Part shown: positions 1 to 8,227 of the stretch, one piece after another
Layout of the letters: each line of letters begins with the position of its first letter
Position numbering within the stretch: position 1 is the first letter of the stretch
Assembly (NCBI RefSeq): GCF_009793335.1
Contig: NZ_WING01000001.1
Coordinates: 6,386,001 to 6,450,000 of the forward strand
DNA: 64,000 nucleotides
Source: Actinomadura sp. J1-007
GTDB lineage: Bacteria; Actinomycetota; Actinomycetes; Streptosporangiales; Streptosporangiaceae
Direction: 5' to 3'
Notes under the pieces: generated by a model
Seen by the model: the letters and a program-made list of their open reading frames with translations, nothing else
What the model was told of the DNA's origin: nothing
Databases searched by the model: none
Position numbers and translations under genes: made by a program

Positions 1-171
1 GTCGATGAGCTCGGGCGGGACCCCGTGGCCGACGATGACGAAGAAGCCCGAGGTCCGGCATGCCCTGCCGATCGCCTCGGCCAGCGCGGCGCGTCCGAAC
101 GCGCCGTCCCTGGTGGAGATGTCGATGACCGGTACGTACCCGTCGACCATGGTGACCGATTCTGGATTCAT
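1..171 (-). CDS. 2-oxoglutarate/Fe(II) oxygenase, isopenicillin N synthase-like (5' part only)
   Basis: The first 57 codons of a gene whose remainder lies beyond the left edge. The visible residues include VPVIDISTRD followed by SGFFVIVGHGVP, the signature of the N-terminal DIOX_N region of isopenicillin-N-synthase-like non-heme iron oxygenases. The catalytic HxD...H triad would be in the missing part, so no substrate can be assigned. The start is well fixed: an AGGAGG ribosome-binding site (178-183) lies six bases before the ATG. The gene reads away from the window and has no visible partner; the hemerythrin gene downstream of its promoter side is transcribed in the same direction with a gap of about 156 bases. 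Confidence 0.75.
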   Translation of the reverse strand, partial: MNPESVTMVDGYVPVIDISTRDGAFGRAALAEAIGRACRTSGFFVIVGHGVPPELID

Positions 172-327
172 GGAGTGCCTCCTGTATGCCATGACTTCCA
201 GTGTCACGTTGAATCGGTCCCGGAGACTTTCCGTCTCCCGCGATGCGGGCCACCAGCGATGATCAGTCGGCAACCTTCAAAGGGAAGGGAGGCGTCGGCC
301 CGTGAGGCACCGGACGGGGCGGGGCGG

Positions 328-795
328 TCAGGCGTTGCCGAGCATTCGGTGCTTTTCGCTTTCCGGGGCATCGAGGGAACGGAGCGCATGGCTCAGATAG
401 CCCTCTTCGTAGGCGAAATGGGCCTTCATGACGGCCTTGATGTCGTTGATCTGCTGGAAGAGCCGCTGGGGCGAGGTCTCCGGGGAGTCCAGGCTCTGCT
501 GGAAGTCCGCGAGGAGCTGTGAGAGGACTTGGTGCTCGCGCTTCAAACGCGTTATCGCGGGCTCCAGTTCGGGCATCCGGTCCAGCAGGGCCGGGAAGAG
601 GTCGGCGTCCTCGCTGCGGTGATGGCTTCCAAGGGCGGTGCAGAAGGTGAAGCAGAAGTCGCGGAGTTCGGGTTCGAGAGCCTGGGCCCGTACGCCGGAG
701 CGGATCGCCTTTCGCGCGTCCTCCAGTGCCTTCTCCAGGCGGTGGTGGACGTTCTGCAACTCCATGTGCCAGGCGAAGACGCGGTTGCGCAGCAT
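328..795 (-). CDS. Hemerythrin HHE-domain protein
   Basis: A 155-residue all-helical protein with the spaced His/Glu pattern of the HHE hemerythrin fold: HH at 17-18, HHRSED at 58-63, EH at 87-88, and HFAYEE at 126-131. In this family these residues bind a di-iron centre that senses or carries O2 or NO; the exact role here is unknown. The protein fills the family's usual length, with no extra domain, signal peptide or membrane segment, so it should be cytosolic. It lies upstream of the oxygenase on the same strand, but the 156-base gap and the separate ribosome-binding site argue for independent transcription. Functional class is confident; ligand and role are inference. Confidence 0.85.
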   Translation of the reverse strand: MLRNRVFAWHMELQNVHHRLEKALEDARKAIRSGVRAQALEPELRDFCFTFCTALGSHHRSEDADLFPALLDRMPELEPAITRLKREHQVLSQLLADFQQSLDSPETSPQRLFQQINDIKAVMKAHFAYEEGYLSHALRSLDAPESEKHRMLGNA

Positions 796-891
796 GGCTT
801 CCTTTCGGGGACGTGGGGGCGGGAGCGCGGCGGGCCGTGGCCGGTGGAGGGTCGGGCAGCGGCCCGCCGCGGGTTCGTGGCCCGGGGCCGT

Positions 892-1179
892 CTAGCGGCT
901 GAGCACCGCGGCCAGGAGCGCCACGGCCACCGAGGCGCTCGCGGCGATCAGGGACAGCAGCGCGACCGTGTGCCGGAAGCGGCTGTCCAGGTGGCCGCGG
1001 GTGACCTGCTCGCGCTGGATCGCGCCGACGCGGTCCTCCAGCTCGCCGATCTGGCGGGTCTGCGCGTCCAGTTGCCGCTCGCTCAGCTCGTTGCGCTGGA
1101 ACAGCAGCGCGAGCTGGCCCTCCAGGTTGGCCAGGCGCACGTCGAAGCCGCGCCGCAGCTCCGACAGGGCCAGTTCCAT
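892..1179 (-). CDS. Small coiled-coil protein with C-terminal membrane anchor
   Basis: About 95 residues. The N-terminal two thirds is a heptad-rich, charged helix (LANLEGQLALLF, QTRQIGELEDRVG) and the last ~25 residues form one hydrophobic segment ending in a short basic tail, which gives a tail-anchored layout. I start it at the ATG at 1179 because GAGGAAGGA lies eight bases upstream; a GTG at 1203 in the same frame would add eight residues. I do not recognise a named family. The 1915-2235 protein nearby has the opposite order (membrane first, coil last), so the two may be partners, but that is only a topological observation. Confidence 0.6.
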   Translation of the reverse strand: MELALSELRRGFDVRLANLEGQLALLFQRNELSERQLDAQTRQIGELEDRVGAIQREQVTRGHLDSRFRHTVALLSLIAASASVAVALLAAVLSR

Positions 1180-1203
1180 GGTGATCGGTCCTTCCTCTGT
1201 CAC

Positions 1204-1403
1204 GGGTTACCCGCCCCTTCGTTGGTGTCGGGGCCGCGCGGGGGACCTGGGAGGAGGTCCGTGTCGGGCGGACCCGGGGACCACCTTAGGTACCTATCAG
1301 TAATATTACAAGGATCAACCGGTAAATAACGGAAAGTCCGGTGTAAGAAATATTCTTCTGGTGGTTACTGGATGTTCCTTAATGTTTCCGCCATGCTGGG
1401 AGG
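1204..1403. promoter_or_regulatory. Divergent intergenic region with an AT-rich core
   Basis: This 200-base gap separates the coiled-coil gene from the divergent XRE regulator. Its section from about 1286 to 1385 is strikingly AT-rich for this genome, with stretches such as TATCAGTAATATTACAAGG and TAAGAAATATTCTTC. The second is an imperfect inverted repeat. Such islands usually hold promoters and regulator sites. The neighbouring XRE protein is the natural candidate to bind here. I could not define a consensus -10/-35 pair with certainty. Confidence 0.5.
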
Positions 1404-1790
1404 ATGGCTGGAGAGCTGGACCGGGGGAGGATCGCCAAGTACGTCGTGGCCCGGCGCGGATCGCTCGGCCTGACCCAGGAGCAGCTCGCCGAGCGGGCCG
1501 GGGTCACGGTCAAGACGATCTACAACCTGGAGGCGGGCGACCGCTGGCCCCAGGCGCGCACGCGCAGCGCGATCGAGGACGCCCTGCAATGGCGGCCCGG
1601 CGACCTGATCAGGATCGGCGAGGGGAACGAGCCGGCGGGGGCGCAGCCGCCCGTGGACGCCGACCGGGCGCTGCGGGAGCTCGGCGAGCTGAACGCCTAC
1701 TTCGCCGACCTGCGCGCCGATCCCGGCGACAAGCGGCGGATGGCGCTCGCGTTCCTGCGCGCCCTGTACGGGGAGCCGGACGGACGGTGA
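1404..1790 (+). CDS. XRE-family helix-turn-helix regulator
   Basis: A 128-residue DNA-binding protein. Residues 8-65 form a Cro/C1-type helix-turn-helix: LGLTQEQLAERAGVTVKTIY followed by NLEAGDRWPQ, the expected recognition-helix and turn pattern. The C-terminal half is a short helical region with no recognised ligand domain. The chosen ATG has GGGAGG directly against it, which is too close for a normal ribosome-binding site; no better start is visible upstream, so a leaderless message or an in-frame GTG about 13 codons later are alternatives. It faces the AT-rich divergent region and probably regulates itself and the coiled-coil gene. Confidence 0.85.
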   Translation: MAGELDRGRIAKYVVARRGSLGLTQEQLAERAGVTVKTIYNLEAGDRWPQARTRSAIEDALQWRPGDLIRIGEGNEPAGAQPPVDADRALRELGELNAYFADLRADPGDKRRMALAFLRALYGEPDGR

Positions 1791-1914
1791 CCTTTTCCGG
1801 AGTCTGAAAAGATTTCCTGTTATGACCGGTTGTTGCGGTCACTGACAAGCGTGCAGACTGGGGTTGCCGATCCAGGTCAGGAGCCCGCCTCGCGCGGGCG
1901 GAGGAGTGTCACCG

Positions 1915-2235
1915 ATGCGCGCACGCGGCGTCCGTGCCCAGTGGACCCGCGGTGCCACGGCCGCCTGCGCGGGGGCCGCGGCCGGGGCGGCGGCGGGCGC
2001 CGCCGCGATCGCGCTCGGCGACGGCGCGGGGACGATGGCGGTCGTCAACACCGGTCTGGCGGTCGGCGTCGCCGGCCTGTCGGTCACGGTCGCGGGCCTC
2101 GGGGCGGCCGTCGTCCGGCTCTCCCGCGACCTGCGCGAGCAGCGCCGCCACCTGTCCCGGCACATCGAGGCCCAGACCCGCGCCCTGCACCACGCCGCCC
2201 GCCTCGCCGCCGACCACATCGACGAGAAGCACTGA
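1915..2235 (+). CDS. Small membrane protein with C-terminal coiled coil
   Basis: 106 residues: a basic start, two Ala/Gly/Val-rich membrane segments at about 12-34 and 42-68, and a charged helical tail (RDLREQRRHLSRHIEAQTR) predicted to coil. No family is recognised. GGAGGAG sits eight bases before the ATG at 1915, which decides the start over upstream in-frame alternatives. It follows the XRE gene on the same strand with a gap of 124 bases and ends at a strong hairpin. A holin-like or scaffold role is possible but not supported by any motif. Confidence 0.6.
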   Translation: MRARGVRAQWTRGATAACAGAAAGAAAGAAAIALGDGAGTMAVVNTGLAVGVAGLSVTVAGLGAAVVRLSRDLREQRRHLSRHIEAQTRALHHAARLAADHIDEKH

Positions 2236-2277
2236 CCGGCGGATGGGGTGGGTGCCGGTCGGCCGCCTCCGGTAGTT

Positions 2278-2303
2278 CCGGGCCCACCCCCCGGTGGGCC
2301 CGG
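2278..2303. terminator. Bidirectional hairpin terminator
   Basis: A perfect 11-bp stem (CCGGGCCCACC / GGTGGGCCCGG) closed by a CCCC loop, with no T-run, sits exactly between two convergent genes ending at 2235 and 2305. This is the usual actinobacterial I-shaped terminator and can serve both strands. Confidence 0.85.
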
Positions 2304-2304
2304 G

Positions 2305-3333
2305 CTACCTCCAGTAGAGGACCTTGGCGGTGCCTGCGGAGAGCTTGGCGGCGCTCGGGCCGTGCTGGACGACCTGGAAGCGGACGCGGTGGTCCTCGCC
2401 GACGGTGTCGGCCGACACCCCGTACAGCAGGTTCGTCTCGTCGCCGACGGACGCGAAGTCCTGCACGGCGCCCTCCTCGAACTTGCCGGTGTCGTTGACG
2501 TCGACCTCGATCGCGCGGGCCTGGATGCGGGTGCCCGCGGGCACGCCCTCCACCCGTACGGACGCGGTGAGCGCGTAGCGCGCCGGGCCGGTGAGGACGC
2601 TCGGCCCGCCCTCGTCATTGTGCTGGTGGTTGGAGTCGGCGTACTCGGTGTCCCACGTCACGGTGGTCCACTCGCCCGGCTTGAGCTGCTGCTCGGCCTT
2701 GGCGCCGACGGACACGTAGTCGGGCATGTCGTCGTCCCCTCCGGGCGAGACGCCGACGCGCCACTGCCCGTAGTCGCTCTTGATCGCGCGGTCGTAGTCG
2801 ACGCCCACGCCGTTGATCGTGTGGTCGTTGGAGTACTGCTGGAGCTGGGCGCGCAGGTCCCACTTGCCGCCGGACCAGGCGTAGGTCTGCCAGGCGTACG
2901 CCGCCTTGCCCGCGTCCAGGGCGCGCTTGACCGGGCCGAAGCCCGCGTACAGCCCGACCCGGTCGCGGCCGAGCACGGCGGCGGCGCCGTCGAGGTAGGC
3001 GTTGATCGCGGACTGCTGGGCGGACGAGGCGTCGAAGTCGACCGCGAAGTAGACCGGCCGGTCGGACGGCATCCCGAGCGCCGCGGCCTGCCGCGCGGCG
3101 TCCCTCGCGTCGTCCTCGCCCGCGCCGCGCCCGGCGAGCGCCCGGTTGGCGGCGCTCTCCCAGACCACCACCAGCCAGATCCCGGCGGCCGACAGCTCGT
3201 CCGCCTCGGCCTTGGTGAGGTTCTTGCCGGTGGTGTCGTGCGAGAGGTAGCGGCACGCGAACTTCGCGCCGGCGCGTTTCAGGGCCGCCGCGCCCGGACG
3301 CCCCCACGCGTAGTCGACGCCGAAGACTGCCAT
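2305..3333 (-). CDS. DUF1906 (Rv2525c-like) glycoside-hydrolase-like protein
   Basis: 342 residues. The N-terminal ~200 residues match the DUF1906 TIM-barrel fold known from Mycobacterium Rv2525c: FGVDYAWGRPG at the start, FACRYLS, a PVYFAVDFDAS strand, and VGLYAGFGPV, ending in the VDYDRA motif. The last ~115 residues (from DMPDYVSVG) form a separate beta-rich domain of unknown family, rich in Thr, Val and Glu. Rv2525c is exported by the Tat system, but this protein has no Tat or Sec signal at its start, so it is cytosolic or leaves by another route. Catalytic activity is unproven in the family. Single gene, convergent with the small membrane protein. Confidence 0.8.
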   Translation of the reverse strand: MAVFGVDYAWGRPGAAALKRAGAKFACRYLSHDTTGKNLTKAEADELSAAGIWLVVVWESAANRALAGRGAGEDDARDAARQAAALGMPSDRPVYFAVDFDASSAQQSAINAYLDGAAAVLGRDRVGLYAGFGPVKRALDAGKAAYAWQTYAWSGGKWDLRAQLQQYSNDHTINGVGVDYDRAIKSDYGQWRVGVSPGGDDDMPDYVSVGAKAEQQLKPGEWTTVTWDTEYADSNHQHNDEGGPSVLTGPARYALTASVRVEGVPAGTRIQARAIEVDVNDTGKFEEGAVQDFASVGDETNLLYGVSADTVGEDHRVRFQVVQHGPSAAKLSAGTAKVLYWR

Positions 3334-3478
3334 GTGAGCTCCATGGGTCGGAAGCGGGGTCCGGACGATTCAACCGGGATCTCCTCCCCGTCGCAGGCGA
3401 ATCGCAAGGTTTCCGGCACAAGCGGCAGGGGCGACCCCGGCGGTCCGAGCGGTGTCCCGGCCGTACGAGGATGGGGTC

Positions 3479-4405
3479 ATGCGTCTTCGGATCTTCACCG
3501 AGCCCCAGCAGGGGGCCAGTCACGAGACATTGCTCGCGGTCGCCAAGGCCACGGAGGACCTCGGCTTCGACGCGTTCTTCCGCTCCGACCACTTCCTGAA
3601 GATGGGCGACGTGCCGGGCGACCCGGGGCCGTCCGACGCCTGGATCACCCTGGCCGCGCTCGCCCGCGAGACGAGCCGGATCAGGCTCGGCACGCTGATG
3701 ACCGCCGCGACGTTCCGGCTGCCCGGCCCGCTCGCGATCGCGGTCGCGCAGGTCGACCGGATGAGCGGCGGGCGCGTCGACTTCGGCGTCGGCACCGGGT
3801 GGTTCGAGCAGGAGCACACCGCGTACGGCATCCCGTTCCCGAGCCTGAACGAGCGGTTCGAGCGGCTGGAGGAGCAGCTCGACGTCATCACCGGGCTGTG
3901 GCGGACGCCGGAGGGCAAGACGTTCTCCTACGACGGCTCGTACTACACGCTCGCCGACTCGCCCGCGCTGCCGAAGCCCGAGCGGCCGGAGGGCCCGCCG
4001 GTGCTGATCGGCGGGACGGGCGCCAAGCGGACGCCGCGGCTCGCGGCCCGGTACGCCGACGAGTACAACGTGCCGTTCAACGGGGTGGACGACACGGGCG
4101 CGGCGTTCGAGCGGGTCCGGGCCGCGTGCCGGGAGGCCGGGCGGACGCGGCCGATGGTCTACTCGGCGGCGCAGGTGGTGTGCTGCGGGCGCGACGAGGC
4201 CGAGATCGCGCGCCGGGCCGAGGCGATCGGCCGGGACGTCACCGAGCTGCGCGGCAACGGCCTGGCGGGCACCCCGGCCGAACTGCTCGACAAGATCGGC
4301 AAGTTCGGCGAGCAGGGCGCCGAGTGCCTGTACCTCCAGGTGCTGGACCTGCACGATCTGGACCACCTGGAACTGCTGGCCTCCGAGGTGCTCGGCAAGC
4401 TCTGA
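3479..4405 (+). CDS. LLM-class F420-dependent oxidoreductase
   Basis: 308 residues of the luciferase-like monooxygenase TIM barrel. Diagnostic stretches are LRIFTEPQQGASHE at the start, GFDAFFRSDHFL, the LGTLMTAATFR strand, and GRVDFGVGTGWFEQEH, which is typical of the F420-using subgroup. PPVLIGGTGAKRTPRLAA forms the cofactor-side loop. Members use reduced F420 or FMN to transfer hydride to, or oxygenate, small molecules; the substrate here cannot be read from sequence. I chose the ATG at 3479 with GAGG upstream, not the in-frame ATG nine codons earlier, because the protein family starts at this point. It stands alone, followed by a large hairpin. Confidence 0.88.
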   Translation: MRLRIFTEPQQGASHETLLAVAKATEDLGFDAFFRSDHFLKMGDVPGDPGPSDAWITLAALARETSRIRLGTLMTAATFRLPGPLAIAVAQVDRMSGGRVDFGVGTGWFEQEHTAYGIPFPSLNERFERLEEQLDVITGLWRTPEGKTFSYDGSYYTLADSPALPKPERPEGPPVLIGGTGAKRTPRLAARYADEYNVPFNGVDDTGAAFERVRAACREAGRTRPMVYSAAQVVCCGRDEAEIARRAEAIGRDVTELRGNGLAGTPAELLDKIGKFGEQGAECLYLQVLDLHDLDHLELLASEVLGKL

Positions 4406-4427
4406 GCCGAGCGCGCCCGGCTGGCGA

Positions 4428-4480
4428 CCGGCCCGCGGCGTCCGGTCCGTTCGGTGAACGGGGCGGACGACGCGGGCCGG
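4428..4480. terminator. Long bidirectional hairpin terminator
   Basis: Between convergent genes. An outer stem pairs 4428-4444 with 4464-4480, with one mismatch. An inner 6-bp stem (CCGTTC / GAACGG) is closed by a GGT loop. No T-run follows, as is common in actinomycetes. Confidence 0.8.
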
Positions 4481-4502
4481 CGGCGTGCGGAGGGGGAGGG
4501 CG

Positions 4503-6233
4503 TCACACGGTCGCGGGGACGGCGCCGTTCTCGACGGGCTCCTGCGGGCGGGCGTGCCGGGGGAGCAGGAAGGCCGACACGAAGGTGAGGCCGAGCAGCG
4601 CCACCTCGATCCACAGCGTGATCTTCATGGCGTCGCTGAACCCCCGCTTGGCGGAGTGCTGCGCGGCGTCCCCGACGGCCCGCTGGACGGCGGGCGCGGA
4701 GGCGGGGGACGGGGCGGCGGCGATCGCGGCCCTGACGTCCCGTTCGAGCGCCTTGCACGACGCGGGCACGGCCACCGGGTCCTTCGCGGTGGAGCGGTCG
4801 TGGCCGCAGGCGCGCACGCTCCGTACGACCCGGTCCTGCTGGGCGGCGGGGACGGACGCGGCGGCGAGTCCGGCGCGCAGCCCGGAGGCGTCGCCGTCGG
4901 CGGCGCTCGTCACGTGCCCGCCGAGCAGTCCGAAGAACACCGTGCCGATGACGGCGGCGCCGAGGGCGCTGCCGAGCTGCTGGACGGCGGTGAGGGTGCC
5001 GCCCGCCGAGCCGGTCTCCTCCGGCTCGACCCCGGCGAGGACGGTGTCGAAGAACGGCGCCATCAGCAGCCCCATCCCGAGCCCGGTGACGAGCAGGGCG
5101 GGGGTGAACTGCCAGGGCGTCACGCCGATCCCGGCGAACTGGAGGGTGGTGACGATCCCGGCGACGCCGCCGGCCATGATCACGATGCCGGCGTGGATCA
5201 CCGTGCGGCCGAGGCGCTGCACGGCCTGCGCGAGCCCGAACCCGACGACGATCCCCGCCGACATGGGGATCTGCGACAGCCCGGCCTTGAGCGGCGAGTA
5301 GCCGAGTCCCATCTGGACGTACAGGGAGAACACCAGGCCGAAGCCCGCCATGCCGGTGAAGAAGACGATCCCGACGACCAGGCCGCCGGTGAAGCCGCGC
5401 TTGCGGAACAGGGACGGCACGATCAGCGGGTCGCCGCCGGCGCGCTGCTTGCGCACCTCGTACCAGGCGAAGACCGCGAAGACGGCGGCGGACGCGGCCA
5501 TCATCAGGAACGTCCACGCGGGCCAGTCGTACTCGCGGCCCTGGACGAGCGGGAAGACGAGCAGCCCGGCGCCGAGTGAGGCGAGCGCCGCGCCGGTGAG
5601 GTCGAGGCGCGAGGCGTGCTCGCCGCGCCCGGACGGCAGGTAGCGCAGCCCGGCGAGCACGGCGGCGAGGCCGAGCGGCAGGTTGATCAGGAAGATCATC
5701 CGCCAGCCGGTGCCGAACAGGTCGGCGTCCACCAGCCAGCCGGCGAGCACCGGGCCGCCGACCGAGGACAGGCCCATGATCGGGCCGAACAGGCCGAACG
5801 CGGCGGCCATCTGCTTCGGCGGGAACATCTGCTTGATCATCCCGATGCCCTGCGGCAGCATCAGCGCGCCGAACAGGCCCTGCGTCACGCGGGCGCCGAC
5901 CAGCATCCCGGGCGAGGTGGCGACCCCGCACAGCAGCGAGCCGAGCGTGAACCCGGCGGCGCCGATGAGGAACATCCGCCTGCGCCCGTACAGGTCGCCG
6001 AGCCGTCCGCCGGTGATGAGGCCGACCGCCATGGCCAGGGTGTAGCCGGCGGCGAGCCACTGCATGACGCTGGCCGAGCCCCCGAGCTCGGCGCGGATGG
6101 TGGGGGAGGCGATGTTGGTGATCAGCGCGTCCAGCATGTCCATCACCTCGGCGGCGAGGATCACCAGGAGCGCCGCCCAGCGCCAGCGGTAGGCGGGCGG
6201 CTCGGGACTCGCGAGGTCGGGTGCGTGGGTCAT
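4503..6233 (-). CDS. MFS drug efflux transporter, DHA2 (EmrB/QacA) family
   Basis: 576 residues with 14 predicted membrane helices. It carries the DHA2 landmarks: LDALITNIASPTI at the end of helix 1, the loop motif GGRLGDLYGRRR, and a motif-C-like glycine-rich helix around GPVLAGWLV. A long soluble stretch of about 90 residues separates helices 13 and 14 (from AADGDASG to SDAMK), which is common in actinobacterial members. The family exports lipophilic drugs or dyes by proton antiport across the plasma membrane. The divergent TetR gene and the operator array between them give the classic repressor-pump arrangement, in which the pump is induced by its substrate. Confidence 0.92.
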   Translation of the reverse strand: MTHAPDLASPEPPAYRWRWAALLVILAAEVMDMLDALITNIASPTIRAELGGSASVMQWLAAGYTLAMAVGLITGGRLGDLYGRRRMFLIGAAGFTLGSLLCGVATSPGMLVGARVTQGLFGALMLPQGIGMIKQMFPPKQMAAAFGLFGPIMGLSSVGGPVLAGWLVDADLFGTGWRMIFLINLPLGLAAVLAGLRYLPSGRGEHASRLDLTGAALASLGAGLLVFPLVQGREYDWPAWTFLMMAASAAVFAVFAWYEVRKQRAGGDPLIVPSLFRKRGFTGGLVVGIVFFTGMAGFGLVFSLYVQMGLGYSPLKAGLSQIPMSAGIVVGFGLAQAVQRLGRTVIHAGIVIMAGGVAGIVTTLQFAGIGVTPWQFTPALLVTGLGMGLLMAPFFDTVLAGVEPEETGSAGGTLTAVQQLGSALGAAVIGTVFFGLLGGHVTSAADGDASGLRAGLAAASVPAAQQDRVVRSVRACGHDRSTAKDPVAVPASCKALERDVRAAIAAAPSPASAPAVQRAVGDAAQHSAKRGFSDAMKITLWIEVALLGLTFVSAFLLPRHARPQEPVENGAVPATV

Positions 6234-6256
6234 GTCGATCAGCTCCGGCGGTCGTG

Positions 6257-6325
6257 GAACAAAGTTCGTGATAACGAACGTTGTTCTAAGCTAGGAACAA
6301 CATTCGTGTCAAGTACGATGTTCGT
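6257..6325. promoter_or_regulatory. TetR operator array between efflux pump and regulator
   Basis: An inverted repeat of 13-bp arms, GAACAAAGTTCGT (6257-6269) and ACGAACGTTGTTC (6274-6286), matches at 12 of 13 positions around a GATA centre. A second copy of the left arm (GAACAACATTCGT, 6295-6307) and a related half-site (ACGATGTTCGT, 6315-6325) follow. This AT-richer block fills the divergent promoter region and is the expected binding site of the adjacent TetR protein, controlling both genes. Confidence 0.8.
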
Positions 6326-6422
6326 GACGGTTCGAGGGAGTGCTCCGACATTCCCTCTCAGGTAGAGAAGATATATCGCGTTTCCGGATAGTCAAGATGT
6401 ATCGCGAGATTCGGGAGGATCC

Positions 6423-7136
6423 GTGCCGGCCATGCCTACCCCTCCCGGGCGCAAGCCCCGCAAGGCCGCGCCGTCCCGCAGGCCCCTCACGCAGGACGGC
6501 ATCGTCGCCGCCGCCGTCCGCGTCCTCGACGCCGAGGGGCTGGACGGGGTGACCATGCGCCGGGTGGCGCAGGAGCTGGACACCGGCCCCGCCTCGCTGT
6601 ACGCGCACGTCTCCGGCAAGGACGAGCTGAACGAGCTGATGCTCGACCGGGTCGCGGCGGAGGTGCGCCTGCCCGAGCCCGACCCGGAGCGGTGGCAGGA
6701 GCAGGTCAAGGAGGTGGCGCGCGAGGTCCGCCGCGTGTGGCAGGCGCACGCCGACATCGCCAGGGTCTCCCTCGCGATGGTCCCGACCGGGGCCAACCTG
6801 CTGCGGATCGCCGAGTTCCAGCTCGCCGTGATGAGCGCCGGGGGCGTGCCGCCCGCCGCCGCCGCGCTCGCCGTCGACTCCCTCGGCATGTACGTCGACG
6901 CCGAGAGCGTCGAGCGCGCCATGTACGGCACCAAGCTGGGGGAGGGCGCGTCGCCGGAGGAGCAGTTGCACACGTTCATCAGCGGGATCCGCGACTACTA
7001 CAAGGCCCTGCCCCAGGACCGCTTCCCGCACATCGTCGCCATGGTGGACGAGCTGACCGCGGGCGGCGGCGACGAGCGGTTCGAGTTCGGCCTCGACATC
7101 CTGGTCCGCGGCATCGCCTCGCACGCCCGTCCCTGA
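6423..7136 (+). CDS. TetR-family repressor of the adjacent efflux pump
   Basis: 237 residues. Residues ~20-68 hold the TetR helix-turn-helix (DGIVAAAVRVLDAEGLDGVT then MRRVAQELDTGPASLYAHV). The rest matches the helical ligand-binding domain type often called TetR_C_11. GGGAGG ends four bases before the GTG at 6423; an ATG three codons later is the alternative start. It is divergent from the MFS pump, with an inverted-repeat array between them, so it most likely represses the pump and itself until a pump substrate binds. The ligand is unknown. The N-terminal 20 residues are basic and Pro-rich and may extend the DNA contact. Confidence 0.9.
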   Translation: MPAMPTPPGRKPRKAAPSRRPLTQDGIVAAAVRVLDAEGLDGVTMRRVAQELDTGPASLYAHVSGKDELNELMLDRVAAEVRLPEPDPERWQEQVKEVAREVRRVWQAHADIARVSLAMVPTGANLLRIAEFQLAVMSAGGVPPAAAALAVDSLGMYVDAESVERAMYGTKLGEGASPEEQLHTFISGIRDYYKALPQDRFPHIVAMVDELTAGGGDERFEFGLDILVRGIASHARP

Positions 7137-7220
7137 CGCTCCCGGCACGGACCGCGCTGACCTGCGCCTTTCCGCGAAATGATCATATTCGTGGGTGTAT
7201 CTGGCATGCTGTCCTGCGCC

Positions 7221-8156
7221 ATGCAGCCGCCACGATCACGCCCGGGCCGGCGGCGGGGGTCGTCCCATCGCCGTGGAGCCCCGCCGCAGCCCCCGCCCCC
7301 CGCCGGCTACGCCTCGGTGTACGAGTCCGAGCCGCTCGGCATGCTGGGCGACGACCTCGACCGGGAGTTCGCGGGCGCGATGCGCGCCCGGCGGCGCGGC
7401 GTCATCACCCTCGTGCTCGCGCTCGTGCTGGTGGTCGGGCTCGGCGCGGGCGGCGTCGTCGCCTGGCTCGTCCTGCCCGGCAAGAGCCCCCGCACCGCCG
7501 CGGAGCCGGACCGTTCCCAGGGCGGCGGCAGCGTCGACAAGGCCCCGCCGTCCGAGCCGGCGGTCGTCCGCCCGAAGCGCGCGCCGTACATCCCCCGGCG
7601 CGGGACCGGGAAGTTCTACCGCCCTGCCGGCGCGTCCCGGATCTACGGCCAGGGCAGGCTGCTGCGCTACATGGTCGAGGTCGAGGGCGGCCTCCGGCAG
7701 AACCCGCGCGTGTTCGCGGCCGGCGTGGACCGCATCCTCGGCGACCCGCGCGGCTGGACGGCCGGCGGCAAGTGGGCGTTCCGGCGGGTCGACTCCGGCC
7801 CGTACGACTTCGTCGTCCGCCTCGCCTCCCCGGGGACGGTCGACAAGATCTGCGGCGCGTACGGCATGACCACCGAGGGCAAGGTCAATTGCAGCGCGGG
7901 CAAGCAGGTCGTCGTCAACCTGCGCCGCTGGCTGCTGCTCACCACGTACTACCGGGGGCAGCCCGAGCACTACCGCGCGCTGGTCATCAACCACGAGGTC
8001 GGCCACCGCCTCGGCTTCGGCCACATGACGTGCCCCGGGCACGGGCGCGCCGCGCCGGTCATGCAGCAGCAGATCTTCGGGCTGAAGGGCTGCCGGATCA
8101 ACGGCTGGCCGTACGACCGCAGGGGGCGCTTCCTCGGCGGCCCGTCCGTCCCCTGA
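7221..8156 (+). CDS. DUF3152 zincin-like membrane-anchored protein
   Basis: 311 residues. A Pro/Arg-rich cytosolic start is followed by one membrane segment near residues 58-80, a Pro/Ala/Ser linker, and a C-terminal extracytoplasmic DUF3152 domain. That domain contains the metzincin-type zinc motif HEVGHRLGFGH (258-268), with His258, His262 and His268 as ligands and Glu259 as base, followed by a CPG turn. It is therefore probably a surface metalloprotease, although activity is unproven for DUF3152. Two cysteines in the domain could form a disulfide. I start at the ATG at 7221; two in-frame ATGs upstream would add non-conserved residues. Confidence 0.85.
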   Translation: MQPPRSRPGRRRGSSHRRGAPPQPPPPAGYASVYESEPLGMLGDDLDREFAGAMRARRRGVITLVLALVLVVGLGAGGVVAWLVLPGKSPRTAAEPDRSQGGGSVDKAPPSEPAVVRPKRAPYIPRRGTGKFYRPAGASRIYGQGRLLRYMVEVEGGLRQNPRVFAAGVDRILGDPRGWTAGGKWAFRRVDSGPYDFVVRLASPGTVDKICGAYGMTTEGKVNCSAGKQVVVNLRRWLLLTTYYRGQPEHYRALVINHEVGHRLGFGHMTCPGHGRAAPVMQQQIFGLKGCRINGWPYDRRGRFLGGPSVP

Positions 8157-8227
8157 GCGGCTCCCCGCGAGGGCGGCGCCCGGAAAACCACTGGGGGCGG
8201 GGCGAGGGCGTCCAGCACACTTGTGCC

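Noticed and set aside
2248..5301. Very long open frames antisense to known genes (also about 16615-20937 on the minus strand and 13214-16522 on the plus strand)
   Set aside because: They run through clearly coding genes on the other strand or in another frame, have Arg/Pro/Ala-rich content without motifs, and are an effect of the high GC content.
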